DNA of 64,000 nt from Priestia aryabhattai B8W22 (GTDB taxonomy: Bacteria > Bacillota > Bacilli > Bacillales > Bacillaceae_H): assembly GCF_000956595.1 (NCBI RefSeq), contig NZ_JYOO01000010.1, positions 92,718 through 156,717 on the forward strand, written 5' to 3'. Numbering within the stretch: the stretch's first letter is position 1; the number at the start of each line of letters is the position of its first letter. This document shows, one piece after another, positions 1-8,793 of the stretch. The notes beneath the pieces are model-generated. The model saw only the letters and a program-made list of their open reading frames with translations. It was not told the DNA's origin and made no database searches. Made by a program: the position numbers and the translations under genes.

Positions 1-769
1 CTTTTGACTTCACACTAACAAAAATAAACATAGACACTAAAAAAATAAATAGAATAACGCCAACCATTTCAAAGTTTACTTCAGCCCATGGGTTAAAGAA
101 AGTGAATGCTAAATAGAATGACACACCATATGCGAGGACAACAATAACCCAGCCCATCAAGCGAGAAGCAGATTGCCCAAACTTACTCGATTCATTCACC
201 ATTTTATGTACAATCAGTGAATCGATTGTATCTGTCAGCATCATTCCAAACATAAATACTAGTCCTAATAAAAGCGGCGTATACTTGCCTGCGTTCCCTA
301 CAGCTAGAGACCACACGGCCGTTTGACTGACCGTTTCAGCTGCTAAAGCGAACAATGCTCCTACAAGAATAATTAAAAAAGGATTCGTTGTTCCTTTTGC
401 GATTTTCGGGATAAACTTCCCTTTTAACCCGCTCAGCTGAAACTCTTCTTCTTTATTTTTAGTTCGAAGCAAATGATATGTGTTTAATGTCCCGATTAGA
501 AAGAGGGAGATAATGGATACCCAAGATGCAAAATGATCGAAATACGATGGAAATGTAAAATTCTTCATCACCACGCCCAGCACCCCGGCCGTGACGGCCA
601 CCATCCCTCCGTGACCTAGTGAAAACAGCGTTCCAACCCACGGGGCAAAACGGCTGCCCATTCGCCAATTATATCGGGTCTGGCCGTCAATAAAAGCTAA
701 GTGGTCTGCATCCAATCCGTGCCTGATTCCTAATAAAAAGACAAGTAAAAAAACTGATAAACCTTCCAT
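1..769 (-). CDS. Ni2+/Co2+ transporter, NiCoT family (3' end outside window)
   Basis: High-affinity nickel or cobalt permease of the plasma membrane. The ATG at 769 follows the ribosome binding site GGAGTG, and the frame stays open to the window edge, so the C-terminus is missing. The first transmembrane segment carries the family signature RHGLDADH (HX4DH type, residues 16-23) that binds the metal, followed by a second typical motif, SLGHGG, near residue 50; further hydrophobic segments follow. A cobalamin riboswitch and a terminator precede the gene, which points to cobalt uptake for B12 synthesis rather than nickel for urease. Metal choice is inferred from this regulation only. The family is secure; the exact substrate is not. 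Confidence 0.9.
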   Translation of the reverse strand, partial: MEGLSVFLLVFLLGIRHGLDADHLAFIDGQTRYNWRMGSRFAPWVGTLFSLGHGGMVAVTAGVLGVVMKNFTFPSYFDHFASWVSIISLFLIGTLNTYHLLRTKNKEEEFQLSGLKGKFIPKIAKGTTNPFLIILVGALFALAAETVSQTAVWSLAVGNAGKYTPLLLGLVFMFGMMLTDTIDSLIVHKMVNESSKFGQSASRLMGWVIVVLAYGVSFYLAFTFFNPWAEVNFEMVGVILFIFLVSMFIFVSVKSK

Positions 770-800
770 TTCCTACACTCCTTTTTTTAAAATAAAACGT

Positions 801-830
801 AAAAAAGCCTCAATTCTATAGAAATTGAGG
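801..830 (-). terminator. Riboswitch expression-platform terminator
   Basis: On the minus strand, CCTCAATT and AATTGAGG form an 8-bp stem followed by CTTTTTT. It lies between the cobalamin aptamer and the NiCoT start codon, so it is the likely off-switch when B12 is bound. Confidence 0.75.
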
Positions 831-914
831 ATGTGTCGGCATATGAAAATAAACAGCAATTGCTCACTGCGTACCTTGATACACCGCCTCTTTCCTAGAA
901 GAGTCAAGTGTACA

Positions 915-1085
915 GAATAGGTAGGTCTCCTGGCTTGAGATCATCATTTTCTACCGCCTTCCCCGTTTTGAGTGACGATATGATAGAAAACTCCCTGCTT
1001 ACAGTGGCTGGACCGCTCGAGATTTGCACTCGATTCCCTGTTACCTCTTACTCTATGTAAGAGCACCTAAACTGTGCGAATGATT
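915..1085 (-). promoter_or_regulatory. Cobalamin riboswitch
   Basis: The minus strand shows the conserved blocks of the B12 aptamer in order: GCCACTG at about 1000-1006, GGGAAGG near 955-965, and the B12 box AGCCAGGAGACCTACCT at about 918-934. The size (about 170 nt) fits the class. A TATAAT -10 element lies upstream at 1099-1104 on the minus strand. The downstream terminator and NiCoT gene give the standard layout of B12-repressed cobalt uptake. Confidence 0.93.
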
Positions 1086-1145
1086 CATTTTCTTCCTCAT
1101 TATACTAGTACTCCTTACAAATGAATAGAGAAAATTCAAATAAAA

Positions 1146-1184
1146 AAGCCCTGCTAAGCTTTACATGCTTAGCAGGGCTTTTTA
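1146..1184 (-). terminator. Terminator after ohr
   Basis: AGCCCTGCTAAGC and GCTTAGCAGGGCT form a 13-bp perfect stem flanked by A and T runs on both sides. It works in either direction and lies 7 nt past the ohr stop codon. Confidence 0.88.
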
Positions 1185-1190
1185 AAGCAA

Positions 1191-1610
1191 TTAAACTACT
1201 TCTACCGTTACGTCTACGTTACCGCTGATTGCTTTTGAATACGGGCAGTATGAGTGAGCTAGGTCTACATACTTTTTCGCTGTTTCTAAATCTAAGCCTT
1301 CGATATGAGCTTCAAGCGCTACAGCAATTTTTACTCCTTGATCAGCTTTATCTGGAAGCAGCTGAACCGTAGCTTTTACTTCACTGCTTTTAATTTCTAC
1401 GTTATGTTTTTTCAGCATAAATTCTAACGCGCTGTTGAAACAAGCGCTGTATCCGGCTGCAAATAGCTGCTCTGGGTTTGTTGCTGTCGTTGTTTCTCCA
1501 CCAAGCGCTGGCGGTGTTGCCACGTCTAAGTTAAAGATGTTATCTAAAGAGTGAACTTCTCCTGTTCTTCCACCTGTGTTAACAACTGTTGTTTCATATA
1601 AAGCTTTCAT
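1191..1610 (-). CDS. Organic hydroperoxide resistance protein, Ohr/OsmC family
   Basis: Thiol peroxidase of the cytoplasm that reduces organic hydroperoxides. The 139-residue length is standard. The two redox cysteines are visible, the peroxidatic one in AAGYSACF (about residue 57) and the resolving one in HSYCPYS (about residue 122), as is the N-terminal GGRTGEVHS segment usual for Ohr. The ATG is preceded by AAAAGAGGAG. It is monocistronic: a strong terminator follows, and an OhrR-like inverted repeat lies upstream at 1667-1681. Bacilli carry OhrA and OhrB paralogues; the operator-like site favours an OhrR-controlled OhrA type, but the sequence alone does not settle this. No ohrR gene lies in the window. 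Confidence 0.93.
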   Translation of the reverse strand: MKALYETTVVNTGGRTGEVHSLDNIFNLDVATPPALGGETTTATNPEQLFAAGYSACFNSALEFMLKKHNVEIKSSEVKATVQLLPDKADQGVKIAVALEAHIEGLDLETAKKYVDLAHSYCPYSKAISGNVDVTVEVV

Positions 1611-1666
1611 GTATAAATCTCTCCTCTTTTTTAGTAATTTTATTAGATGTTTTTATTTATCGTTTC

Positions 1667-1681
1667 TGTAATTTAATTGTA
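1667..1681 (-). promoter_or_regulatory. Candidate OhrR operator
   Basis: The minus strand reads TACAATTAAATTACA, an imperfect inverted repeat very close to the B. subtilis OhrR site TACAATT-AATTGTA. It is 57-71 nt upstream of the ohr start codon. Assigned by similarity and position only. Confidence 0.5.
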
Positions 1682-1734
1682 CAAAATTTAATTTTAAAAA
1701 ACAAGTATTAAATACATTAAAAATTTCCCAATAA

Positions 1735-1760
1735 AAAAAGCCGCGTATTTGCGACTTTTT
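1735..1760 (-). terminator. Terminator after the PAP2 gene
   Basis: On the minus strand AGTCGC-AAATAC-GCGGCT (one G-T pair) is followed by TTTTTTT, immediately after the PAP2 stop codon. Confidence 0.7.
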
Positions 1761-1761
1761 C

Positions 1762-2355
1762 TTAATAATATTGAGACTGCCCGTCATAAGCTGATTTTCG
1801 AAAAATAGACAGATTAGTAATAGCTCTCATGATTTTCGTATTAAAAATAACATAATGAATAAACAGCGCCAGCACACAGCCTAAAATAGCTCCTGTTAAC
1901 ACATCGAATGGATAGTGAACGCCAACCCATACGCGTGAAAATGCAATGAGTGCACCCATGAAAACCCACATGCGTCCTGAACGTTTGAAATGCAGCCAAA
2001 TGGTAAAAGTGATAACTAATGCAGATGTAGCATGATCGCTTGGAAATGAAGAATTCGCGGCGTGATCAATGAGCTGATTCACGTGGTGAGAGATAAACGG
2101 ACGATCTCGATAAGCAAATAAACTAATCACTTTATTGATAATGACTCCTGTGGCACAAGCACATAAAGCTTGAAATGCTACAACACGGCTGCCGTTTTTA
2201 TTAATAAGTAAAAACAAGCCGAGTAAAACGATAAGTACATACTGGGCATAATCTGCAAAGAATACCATTAGCGAATCTACAAACTTCACATGCGAGGCAT
2301 ACTGATTCACCGCATGGAAAATGGCATAGTCTACTGAATTAATAGCTGATAACAT
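1762..2355 (-). CDS. PAP2 phosphatase, BcrC-like undecaprenyl-diphosphatase
   Basis: Membrane phosphatase expected to recycle undecaprenyl pyrophosphate to the monophosphate lipid carrier for cell-wall synthesis; overproduction of such enzymes is linked to bacitracin resistance. At 197 residues it matches the BcrC size. The three PAP2 motifs are present: YRDRPF (about 82-87), SFPSDHAT (about 103-110, catalytic His) and SRVWVGVHYPFDVL (about 139-152, second His). Five to six hydrophobic segments surround them. The gene has its own terminator and lies downstream, on the same strand, of an ABC operon; the 146-nt gap between them shows no clear signal. Other PAP2 lipid phosphatases are possible, but BcrC fits best. 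Confidence 0.85.
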   Translation of the reverse strand: MLSAINSVDYAIFHAVNQYASHVKFVDSLMVFFADYAQYVLIVLLGLFLLINKNGSRVVAFQALCACATGVIINKVISLFAYRDRPFISHHVNQLIDHAANSSFPSDHATSALVITFTIWLHFKRSGRMWVFMGALIAFSRVWVGVHYPFDVLTGAILGCVLALFIHYVIFNTKIMRAITNLSIFRKSAYDGQSQYY

Positions 2356-2501
2356 AATCGAAATCCTTTCTTATTTTTAAATGTCATTAGCTATCTTATC
2401 AGTTTCTTGCGAAAATGAACATGTTTTTGTCAGAGGCTTCCTAACTGATATTTATAAATAACGTATTCAGGATGAGTAGTAAGCCAACGGACTTTTGCCC
2501 A

Positions 2502-3434
2502 TTAACTTACCTGTGAATGATCCACAATGTTTTTTTGCAAAAAGATTTCTTCTAAAGAAGGTTCTTCTACGTGAACTTGATAAATATCGATGCCGCATTG
2601 AATCAATTCGCGAATAATCAGAGGGATATTTCTCTCTTTTTGAAGCATCACTTTTGTGTACGTGTGATGGTATTCCACGTCCGGACTCACCGTACGGAAA
2701 AACTGTTGAATATATTCTTTATGGCTGCTTGGGTAAGGATCATGTTTAATCATCACCGTTTTTTTCGCTTGGTATTGAAAGCGCAGTTCTTCCATTGTCC
2801 CTTCTATTAAAATAACCCCATTTTTCATAATCGCTACGCGTGTACAAATCTTCTCAACTTCATTTAAATTATGAGACGTCATAAAAATCGTCTTGCCTTG
2901 ATTTTGAAGTTCTCTTATTAATTCATGAATGTGGAGAGCAGATTCAATATCTACTCCAGAAGTTGGTTCATCTAAAAATATAAGATCTGGATCTGTTATA
3001 ATTGCTTGAGCAATTCCTAACTTCTTTTTCATTCCAAATGAAAACTTTCCAACTTTCTGATGGTCATGTCCTTCTAATCCTACTTTCTTCAGTACATCAC
3101 TACAGTGTTCTTTAGAAAAACGATGGCCATTTATCTTTAAAAAATAGCGCAAATGATTGAGCGCTGTCATCTCATCGTAAAAGTTAGCATAGTCAGGAAG
3201 CACACCTATTTTCTTCTGAAGCTCTAAATCAATATCACTCTGTCCCAGCAGCGTAAATTCTCCTGCTGAAGGAAATGAAACGCCGGTAAGCATATTAATA
3301 AATGTAGACTTCCCTGCTCCGTTTCTCCCTAAAAATCCGTAAATTTCTCCTTGTGGTACCTGTAAATTAATACTGTTAACAATTGTTTTAGATCCATACT
3401 TTTTAGTTAATTTACTTGTTTCTATAGCATACAT
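2502..3434 (-). CDS. ABC-2 type exporter, ATP-binding subunit
   Basis: Cytoplasmic ATPase of an exporter, 310 residues. Walker A is GRNGAGKS (36-43), the signature is FSFGMKKK, and Walker B is LIFLDEPTSGVD; a C-terminal domain of about 90 residues typical of ABC-2 drug or peptide exporters follows. I start it at 3434, behind AAAGGAGAG; a 19-residue upstream extension lacks a ribosome binding site. It begins 1 nt past the stop of the permease gene, so the two are translationally coupled. It is the last gene of the DUF418-permease-ATPase operon that faces a two-component system. The substrate cannot be read from the sequence; antimicrobial peptides are a reasonable guess. Confidence 0.9.
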   Translation of the reverse strand: MYAIETSKLTKKYGSKTIVNSINLQVPQGEIYGFLGRNGAGKSTFINMLTGVSFPSAGEFTLLGQSDIDLELQKKIGVLPDYANFYDEMTALNHLRYFLKINGHRFSKEHCSDVLKKVGLEGHDHQKVGKFSFGMKKKLGIAQAIITDPDLIFLDEPTSGVDIESALHIHELIRELQNQGKTIFMTSHNLNEVEKICTRVAIMKNGVILIEGTMEELRFQYQAKKTVMIKHDPYPSSHKEYIQQFFRTVSPDVEYHHTYTKVMLQKERNIPLIIRELIQCGIDIYQVHVEEPSLEEIFLQKNIVDHSQVS

Positions 3435-3435
3435 A

Positions 3436-4119
3436 TTATACTTCTCTCCTTTTAAAACTCCAAAGTGCCGTACATAAACAAAGTGCTGCAAAAATAAGAA
3501 GAACTGTTAGATACCCTTTCTCCAACTTTAAATAGTAGTAGGGTGTCACATACTTAAACCATGCAATGTACGCTTTTGATGAAAATATGCTCCATCCACT
3601 CAGTACCGGTAGAACAAACGATAAAATAATTGATAAAAACATAGTATGAGTTGGGTTTGGCAGCAAAGCTGAAAGCATTAATACAAATGAAATCATGCAC
3701 ATAGTGAATAGTAGGCACTCTAAAAATATATAAAAAGAAAAATGATGCGAAATAAACGCAATCAATAGAAATGAAAGAGAGATACAAACGAGCCAGAAAC
3801 AACAAATACCTAAGAATTTCCCTAGTACAATACGCTCTCTTGATGTTTTAGTAACTAAAAACCTTGCCGTCCTTGTTTTAATTTCTTGATTAATAACATT
3901 ATGAGAAAGACTTGAAATAAACAGAGGTCCGAACCCGAGAAGCATCGCCAAAATTCCCCCGTTGGCTCCATCTCGAATCTGTGCGCTCGTCAGTTGACCT
4001 CCAAGTTGACTGACTATATGGGCTATTCCATAGGAAGCACCGCATACGATTATAATAACGATAATTGATTTAATGCTTTTAAATAAGCTTTGAAACTCTT
4101 TTATACTAATGGCCCACAT
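3436..4119 (-). CDS. ABC-2 type exporter, permease subunit
   Basis: Integral membrane protein of 227 residues with six predicted hydrophobic helices (roughly 17-37, 54-72, 103-125, 129-149, 158-178, 203-220), the usual ABC-2 permease layout. A short cytoplasmic stretch rich in basic residues (NQEIKTRTARFLVTKTSRER) lies after helix 2, as in bacitracin- and lantibiotic-type exporter permeases. The ribosome binding site AAAAGGAGAT precedes the ATG. It is followed directly by its ATPase and preceded 36 nt away by the DUF418 gene. Its partner is secure; its cargo is unknown. Confidence 0.82.
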   Translation of the reverse strand: MWAISIKEFQSLFKSIKSIIVIIIVCGASYGIAHIVSQLGGQLTSAQIRDGANGGILAMLLGFGPLFISSLSHNVINQEIKTRTARFLVTKTSRERIVLGKFLGICCFWLVCISLSFLLIAFISHHFSFYIFLECLLFTMCMISFVLMLSALLPNPTHTMFLSIILSFVLPVLSGWSIFSSKAYIAWFKYVTPYYYLKLEKGYLTVLLIFAALCLCTALWSFKRREV

Positions 4120-4155
4120 TTTTAAAATCTCCTTTTGACATAAGTTTGACTGCTA

Positions 4156-5370
4156 TCATCCAACAAAAGGATGATTTACTTCTGACGGTAAAGTTTTTTT
4201 CTCTTTTGGCTTTCCACTCCAAGAAAAATTTGTCCATATGCGCAGCAGCTTTTCCACCGGTCCAGTTTTAAATTTTTGCACGTACATATAACTGCCGATA
4301 AGCTGAATTCCGTAAATACCTATGCAGACAAAAACCCCTGCAATCATGCCGAGCTTTCCGAAATAACCTAATCCATAACCATAAAAAATCGTCGTGCATA
4401 TAACCGTTTGCATTAAATAATTACTAAGCGATATCCTGCCTACGCTTTCAAAAGCCTTCATCAAAAATGACTTCTCGTATTTCGCATATAGCCAAGCAAA
4501 GCCTGCAATATAACCAAGAGATAAGAGACTCCCACCTAACATATGTGTAGAACCAGCCCAATTAGCATCTGGCCATACGTACATAGTTCCTTTTAACAGC
4601 AAGCTAAGCGGAACCAACACGGCCGCCCAACGGCCATACTGTTTTTGATTAGCTGAAACGTCGTAAAACCACTTTTTCTTCCCCGCATACATACCAAACA
4701 AAAACAAAGCACCCATTATAAATGGTGTAAACAAGAAGGCAAAAGCAAATTTATATCCTGCTATATTCATCGGATCAACATTGTTGCGGTGGTCTTTAAT
4801 TTGTTCATAAGTTCCACTTCCATACACATGAATCGTATCTTTTACGTATGTGGTAAGCGTTTGTTTATCACTAAGAAGATACATGTTATCGTGTAATGAA
4901 CCGTAACCAGCCGCTCCGGTCAGAATCAACAAAATTGATGCCCATACCAACAGCGTTTTAGCTTTACGGTTTAAAAAGAAAACTAATAAAAATATCCCCA
5001 TCATTCCGTAAAACGTAAGAATATCTCCTTCCCATAAAAGTACTCCATGCAGCAGGCCAAACCCTAGAAGCAGAAGAAAGCGGCGAAAGAAATGCCTTTT
5101 TACTCCTAACTGCCTTCTTTCTAAGCTTTCTTTCATCTTCACCATTGAATAGCCAAATAAAAAAGTAAAGATTGGCATAAAACTTTCTTCTACCGCGACT
5201 TTTAAAAAGACATAGGCTGCTGAATCACTTGGTGATAGCGAGAAGAGATGAATCATATCCTTTCCGTAAATACCATATTGAAAAATCAGCATATTCGCTA
5301 GTAAAATACCAAACAAGCTGAATCCTCTCATACTATCAATTACTTTAACTCGCCTAAAATCATTACTCAT
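4156..5370 (-). CDS. DUF418 / YeiB-family membrane protein (YrkO-like)
   Basis: A 404-residue multi-pass membrane protein. It opens with RRVKVIDSMRGFSLFGILLAN, which is characteristic of the DUF418/heparan-alpha-glucosaminide acetyltransferase-like fold, and ends with a hydrophobic half carrying GRISLSNYLMQT, the DUF418 signature, near residues 320-331. I chose the start at 5370 because AAAGGAG lies just upstream; the open frame extends 19 codons further without one. It is first in an operon with an ABC-2 exporter and diverges from a response regulator gene. In B. subtilis the DUF418 gene yrkO lies beside and is controlled by the YrkPQ two-component system, and this arrangement is similar. 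The biochemical function of the family is not established. Confidence 0.85.
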   Translation of the reverse strand: MSNDFRRVKVIDSMRGFSLFGILLANMLIFQYGIYGKDMIHLFSLSPSDSAAYVFLKVAVEESFMPIFTFLFGYSMVKMKESLERRQLGVKRHFFRRFLLLLGFGLLHGVLLWEGDILTFYGMMGIFLLVFFLNRKAKTLLVWASILLILTGAAGYGSLHDNMYLLSDKQTLTTYVKDTIHVYGSGTYEQIKDHRNNVDPMNIAGYKFAFAFLFTPFIMGALFLFGMYAGKKKWFYDVSANQKQYGRWAAVLVPLSLLLKGTMYVWPDANWAGSTHMLGGSLLSLGYIAGFAWLYAKYEKSFLMKAFESVGRISLSNYLMQTVICTTIFYGYGLGYFGKLGMIAGVFVCIGIYGIQLIGSYMYVQKFKTGPVEKLLRIWTNFSWSGKPKEKKTLPSEVNHPFVG

Positions 5371-5454
5371 CCTTTTAACTCCTTTACTATGTGTCTGTAT
5401 ATTTAGTATATGAAATGAAGTTTTCAAGAAAATAAACGGGAGATTATCTTTTCT

Positions 5455-5505
5455 TTAACATTTTCCAATTTTGTTAATCTTTTCGTAATGTTCTTATGCT
5501 AAAAT
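5455..5505 (+). promoter_or_regulatory. Candidate promoter and direct repeats before the response regulator
   Basis: TTAACATTTTCC at 5455 and TTAATCTTTTCG at 5474 are direct repeats (9 of 12 identical) one to two helical turns apart, the usual form of an OmpR-family binding site. TTGTTA at 5473-5478 with TATGCT 18 nt downstream could serve as the sigma-A promoter. Autoregulation is inferred. Confidence 0.35.
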
Positions 5506-5540
5506 CGAATACGTATGAAATGAAACAGAGGTGATTTATA

Positions 5541-6266
5541 TTGGAAGATGCATCTATATTGCTAGTTGATGATGAAATTGCTATTGTCAAAATGTTGGAG
5601 ACAGTATTAAAAAAAGAAGGATTCAACCAAATCTATAAAGCTCACACCGCTCAAGAAGCGCTAGATGTTTTACATAATAAAACGATTGATATTATTTTGT
5701 TGGACGTCATGCTTCCCGATAAAAGCGGATTTGATATTTGTCCTAAAATTCGTGAGCTCTCAAACGCATATATCCTGTTCATAACAGCCAAAGTATCTGA
5801 CTTGGATGTGTTAACAGGTTTCGCCATGGGCGGAGACGACTACGTAACCAAGCCATTTAACCCTTTAGAAATTGCGGCACGAATTAAAGCACGACTGCGC
5901 AGAAAACAAGCGCTGACCGAAAGAAATCCTGTAAAAATGGAATCACAGCCTTCAAATCGCTATGAGTTTGATCGTTTTATCATAGATGAATCCGCTGGAG
6001 AGCTCATTGTAGATGGTCAAACGGTTGCTTGCCCCGCACAAGTATTTTTGCTGCTCCTTCATTTCTGTAAAAATATGAATATTGTTCTTTCTAAATCACA
6101 GCTGCTTGAAGCCGTCTGGGGATATAACCAGTTCGTAGACGATAATACGGTAACCGTACATATTCGAAGAATCAGAGAAAGAATCGAAGATAACCCCAGC
6201 ACCCCAAAACATTTAGTTACAGTACGAGGGCTTGGATATAAATTAGTGACCGGAAAAGCACTATGA
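5541..6266 (+). CDS. OmpR-family response regulator (YrkP-like context)
   Basis: A DNA-binding response regulator of 241 residues. The receiver domain (about 5-118) has the acidic pocket LVDDE, phospho-acceptor Asp55 in LLDVMLPDKSG and the switch Lys in TKPF. A winged-helix Trans_reg_C domain (about 140-238) ends in VRGLGYKL. Translation starts with TTG at 5541, behind AGAGGTGAT. The last codons overlap the kinase gene by 4 nt (ATGA), so the pair is coupled. The divergent DUF418-ABC operon is its likely target, as judged by position and by the B. subtilis yrkO-yrkPQ parallel. Confidence 0.93.
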   Translation: MEDASILLVDDEIAIVKMLETVLKKEGFNQIYKAHTAQEALDVLHNKTIDIILLDVMLPDKSGFDICPKIRELSNAYILFITAKVSDLDVLTGFAMGGDDYVTKPFNPLEIAARIKARLRRKQALTERNPVKMESQPSNRYEFDRFIIDESAGELIVDGQTVACPAQVFLLLLHFCKNMNIVLSKSQLLEAVWGYNQFVDDNTVTVHIRRIRERIEDNPSTPKHLVTVRGLGYKLVTGKAL

Positions 6267-8017
6267 AATCAATTAAAAGAAGATTGACCTTTCATTTTTC
6301 GTTTCAGTTTATTATGACTTCTATTTGCATTTGCTGTGTTATTTTTTGTTGTTTTATATTTATAGCTGTATATCTTACAAATCAAGATATAAGAAGAGAC
6401 TTTCCTACAGGTTCCCTAAGCATGTTAACGACTGATACAGTTATTGAAAATGGAAAAGCTACTATACCGAAAGATTTAACGAAAGAAATTAAAAGTGAAA
6501 ACCTATGGTATCAAGTGGTAAACAAAAAAGGAGATGTAATTGGAGAAGTTAATACTCCTAAAAATATCCCTAAACATTATACAATTAATCAACTTCTCGA
6601 TATTGAAAAACAGAAAAAATTTCGAGACTATCATATCGTCACAGAACTGGATACGTTTCTTGTACAACCCACATACTACATACTAGGCTATAAAAATGAA
6701 TTAAAAGACCAGTTATACGATTTATATAAAAATTACAGCCAAGGCGGCCTTCCAATAACTGAAAAAGTACCTCAATTGGAAAAGCAGTTATTAAGTAAGG
6801 ATGCTTCTCTGCAAGTTATTAACAACCAAGGCAAAGTTATCTCTTCCTTTCGAATGCCCAAAACAAAACAGCAGTATGAGCCTTTAGACATTATTTCCCG
6901 AAAAATTGAAAAAGACAAATATGAATCTACAGCTACAATTTTTCATGATTCAAAGAAAAATTATTCATGGATTTTTCATACCCCTAACAAACATCAAACT
7001 ATTTCTGACTACTCAATTATTAGAAAACTAGTAATTGGCGCAGTTGTTGTTACTGCTTCAGTTCTTTTAGCAACTATATCTATTTCAATCTGGAACGCTT
7101 TTCGCTACGGCGGGCCCTTACTTCTCTTCACCAGCTGGCTCGGACGTATGGGAAGCGGAAACTATTCAGAAGTGCTAACAGAAAAAGAGCGGAAGCGCGT
7201 CTTTCGGAAGAATGGAAAAGTACGTTTTCAATATCGCCTCTATTCAGAAGTAATTACAGCCTTTTATGAGATGGCAGAGCAGCTTAGCTTGGCTGAAAAA
7301 GAACGAAAGCAGCTAGAGACCACTCGTGAAGAATGGATGACGGGAATATCTCATGATTTGCGGACACCTATTTCAACAATTCAAGGATATGGGCATATGC
7401 TGGAAAGCGGCCATTACAATTGGGACGAAGAAGAGCTAAAAGAAATTGGCCAAACGCTGCGTGACAAAAGTGAGTATATGGTGGGGCTTGTAGAAGATTT
7501 TTCACTGGCCTTTAAGCTTAAAAATAATGTCGTTGTCTTAGAAACAAAAAAAGTGGACGTTCATCAATTACTTCAGCATATTGTTTTAAAATTCGTTAAC
7601 GATCGAACCATTAAAAATGTTCAATTCTCTTATGTGCCTGTTCATCTTCAACCTTTTATTCAAGCTGACACGCGCTGGTTTGAGCGAATGGTTGATAATT
7701 TAATTTTTAATGCTATTAAGCATAACCCTGATAACACCACTATTACAATTTCGACGGCCATAAAAAATGACCACATCTTAATTATGATTCAAGACGATGG
7801 AATTGGAATGGATGAAGAAACGCAGAAAAATTTATTTGACCGCTATTACCGCGGCACAAATACAACCGAAAAAACAGAAGGTGCTGGACTTGGCATGAGC
7901 ATCGCAAAGGCCATTTGCGAACTTCATAAAGGGCAAATCGAAGTGAAATCTACTCTTCACCAAGGAACTGCCATTACCCTGCATATTCCTCTTTCAACCA
8001 ATCAGCAGCCGGACTAA
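6263..8017 (+). CDS. Sensor histidine kinase, partner of the upstream regulator
   Basis: Membrane kinase of 584 residues. Two transmembrane helices (about 13-38 and 254-277) enclose an extracellular sensor domain of about 215 residues that I do not recognise. After a HAMP-like linker come HisKA, with His364 in GISHDLRTP, and an HATPase domain with N-box NLIFNAIKHN, G1 DDGIGM and G2 GAGLGMSIAK. The ATG overlaps the regulator stop codon. The large extracellular domain argues for an external ligand, unlike the short-loop BceS kinases that sense through their transporter. The signal is unknown. Confidence 0.92.
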   Translation: MKSIKRRLTFHFSFQFIMTSICICCVIFCCFIFIAVYLTNQDIRRDFPTGSLSMLTTDTVIENGKATIPKDLTKEIKSENLWYQVVNKKGDVIGEVNTPKNIPKHYTINQLLDIEKQKKFRDYHIVTELDTFLVQPTYYILGYKNELKDQLYDLYKNYSQGGLPITEKVPQLEKQLLSKDASLQVINNQGKVISSFRMPKTKQQYEPLDIISRKIEKDKYESTATIFHDSKKNYSWIFHTPNKHQTISDYSIIRKLVIGAVVVTASVLLATISISIWNAFRYGGPLLLFTSWLGRMGSGNYSEVLTEKERKRVFRKNGKVRFQYRLYSEVITAFYEMAEQLSLAEKERKQLETTREEWMTGISHDLRTPISTIQGYGHMLESGHYNWDEEELKEIGQTLRDKSEYMVGLVEDFSLAFKLKNNVVVLETKKVDVHQLLQHIVLKFVNDRTIKNVQFSYVPVHLQPFIQADTRWFERMVDNLIFNAIKHNPDNTTITISTAIKNDHILIMIQDDGIGMDEETQKNLFDRYYRGTNTTEKTEGAGLGMSIAKAICELHKGQIEVKSTLHQGTAITLHIPLSTNQQPD

Positions 8018-8097
8018 ACTCCAGCTGCTTTTATACACCTCAATCATCCCCGTGCTATAATGTACGCAACTATACATAGACACAAGGGGGAATTTTT

Positions 8098-8790
8098 TTG
8101 AGTAAAGGCAGAATTTTAATTGTAGAAGATGAGCGCAAAATTGCTCGTTTGATTCAGCTCGAGCTTGAACACGAAGGGTACGAAACGGGCATGGCTTATA
8201 CAGGGACGGAAGGGTTAGCAGAGTTTCAAGAACACGATTGGGATTTGCTGCTTTTAGATGTGATGCTTCCTGAACTGAGCGGTCTCGAAGTACTTCGTCG
8301 TATTCGAACAAATGATGATCAAACGCCCGTTATTTTATTAACGGCTCGGGACGCCCTTCCTGATAAGGTAAGCGGACTAGATTTAGGAGCGAACGACTAC
8401 ATTACAAAGCCTTTTCAAATTGAAGAGCTTTTTGCACGCATTCGCGTATGGCTTCGCCATCCTGCATCAACATCGCCTGCTGAACAAGAAACGGCCGCTC
8501 TCCAACTAGGCAATTTAGTGGTTAACGAAAAAACGCGAGAAGTCACGCGTGAAAATAAAGCCATTGAGCTGACTCCGAAAGAGTATGATTTGCTTGTCTA
8601 TATGCTTCAAAACAACAATCAAGTGCTAAGCTTTGAACAGCTTCTTACAAACGTATGGGGATTCGATTACTACGGAGACACGAATATTGTATACGTATAC
8701 ATTCGATATTTGCGCAAAAAAATTGATGCTCCATTTTCAATACCCTACATTCAAACAGTGCGCGGCGTTGGCTATATGCTTAAGGAGTAG
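8098..8790 (+). CDS. ykoG: OmpR-family response regulator, YkoG-like
   Basis: A 230-residue regulator. The receiver (3-117) has Asp54 in LLLLDVMLPELSG and the switch Lys in TKPFQIEE, and a winged-helix domain ends in VRGVGYMLKE. Translation starts with TTG behind AAGGGGG. A TATAAT -10 box lies at about 8056-8061. The gene is followed after 3 nt by its kinase and then by two PepSY-domain genes, the same neighbourhood as B. subtilis ykoG-ykoH with the PepSY genes ykoI and ykoJ; lengths also agree. The name therefore rests on context and size rather than on alignment. Confidence 0.88.
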   Translation: MSKGRILIVEDERKIARLIQLELEHEGYETGMAYTGTEGLAEFQEHDWDLLLLDVMLPELSGLEVLRRIRTNDDQTPVILLTARDALPDKVSGLDLGANDYITKPFQIEELFARIRVWLRHPASTSPAEQETAALQLGNLVVNEKTREVTRENKAIELTPKEYDLLVYMLQNNNQVLSFEQLLTNVWGFDYYGDTNIVYVYIRYLRKKIDAPFSIPYIQTVRGVGYMLKE

Positions 8791-8793
8791 CTC

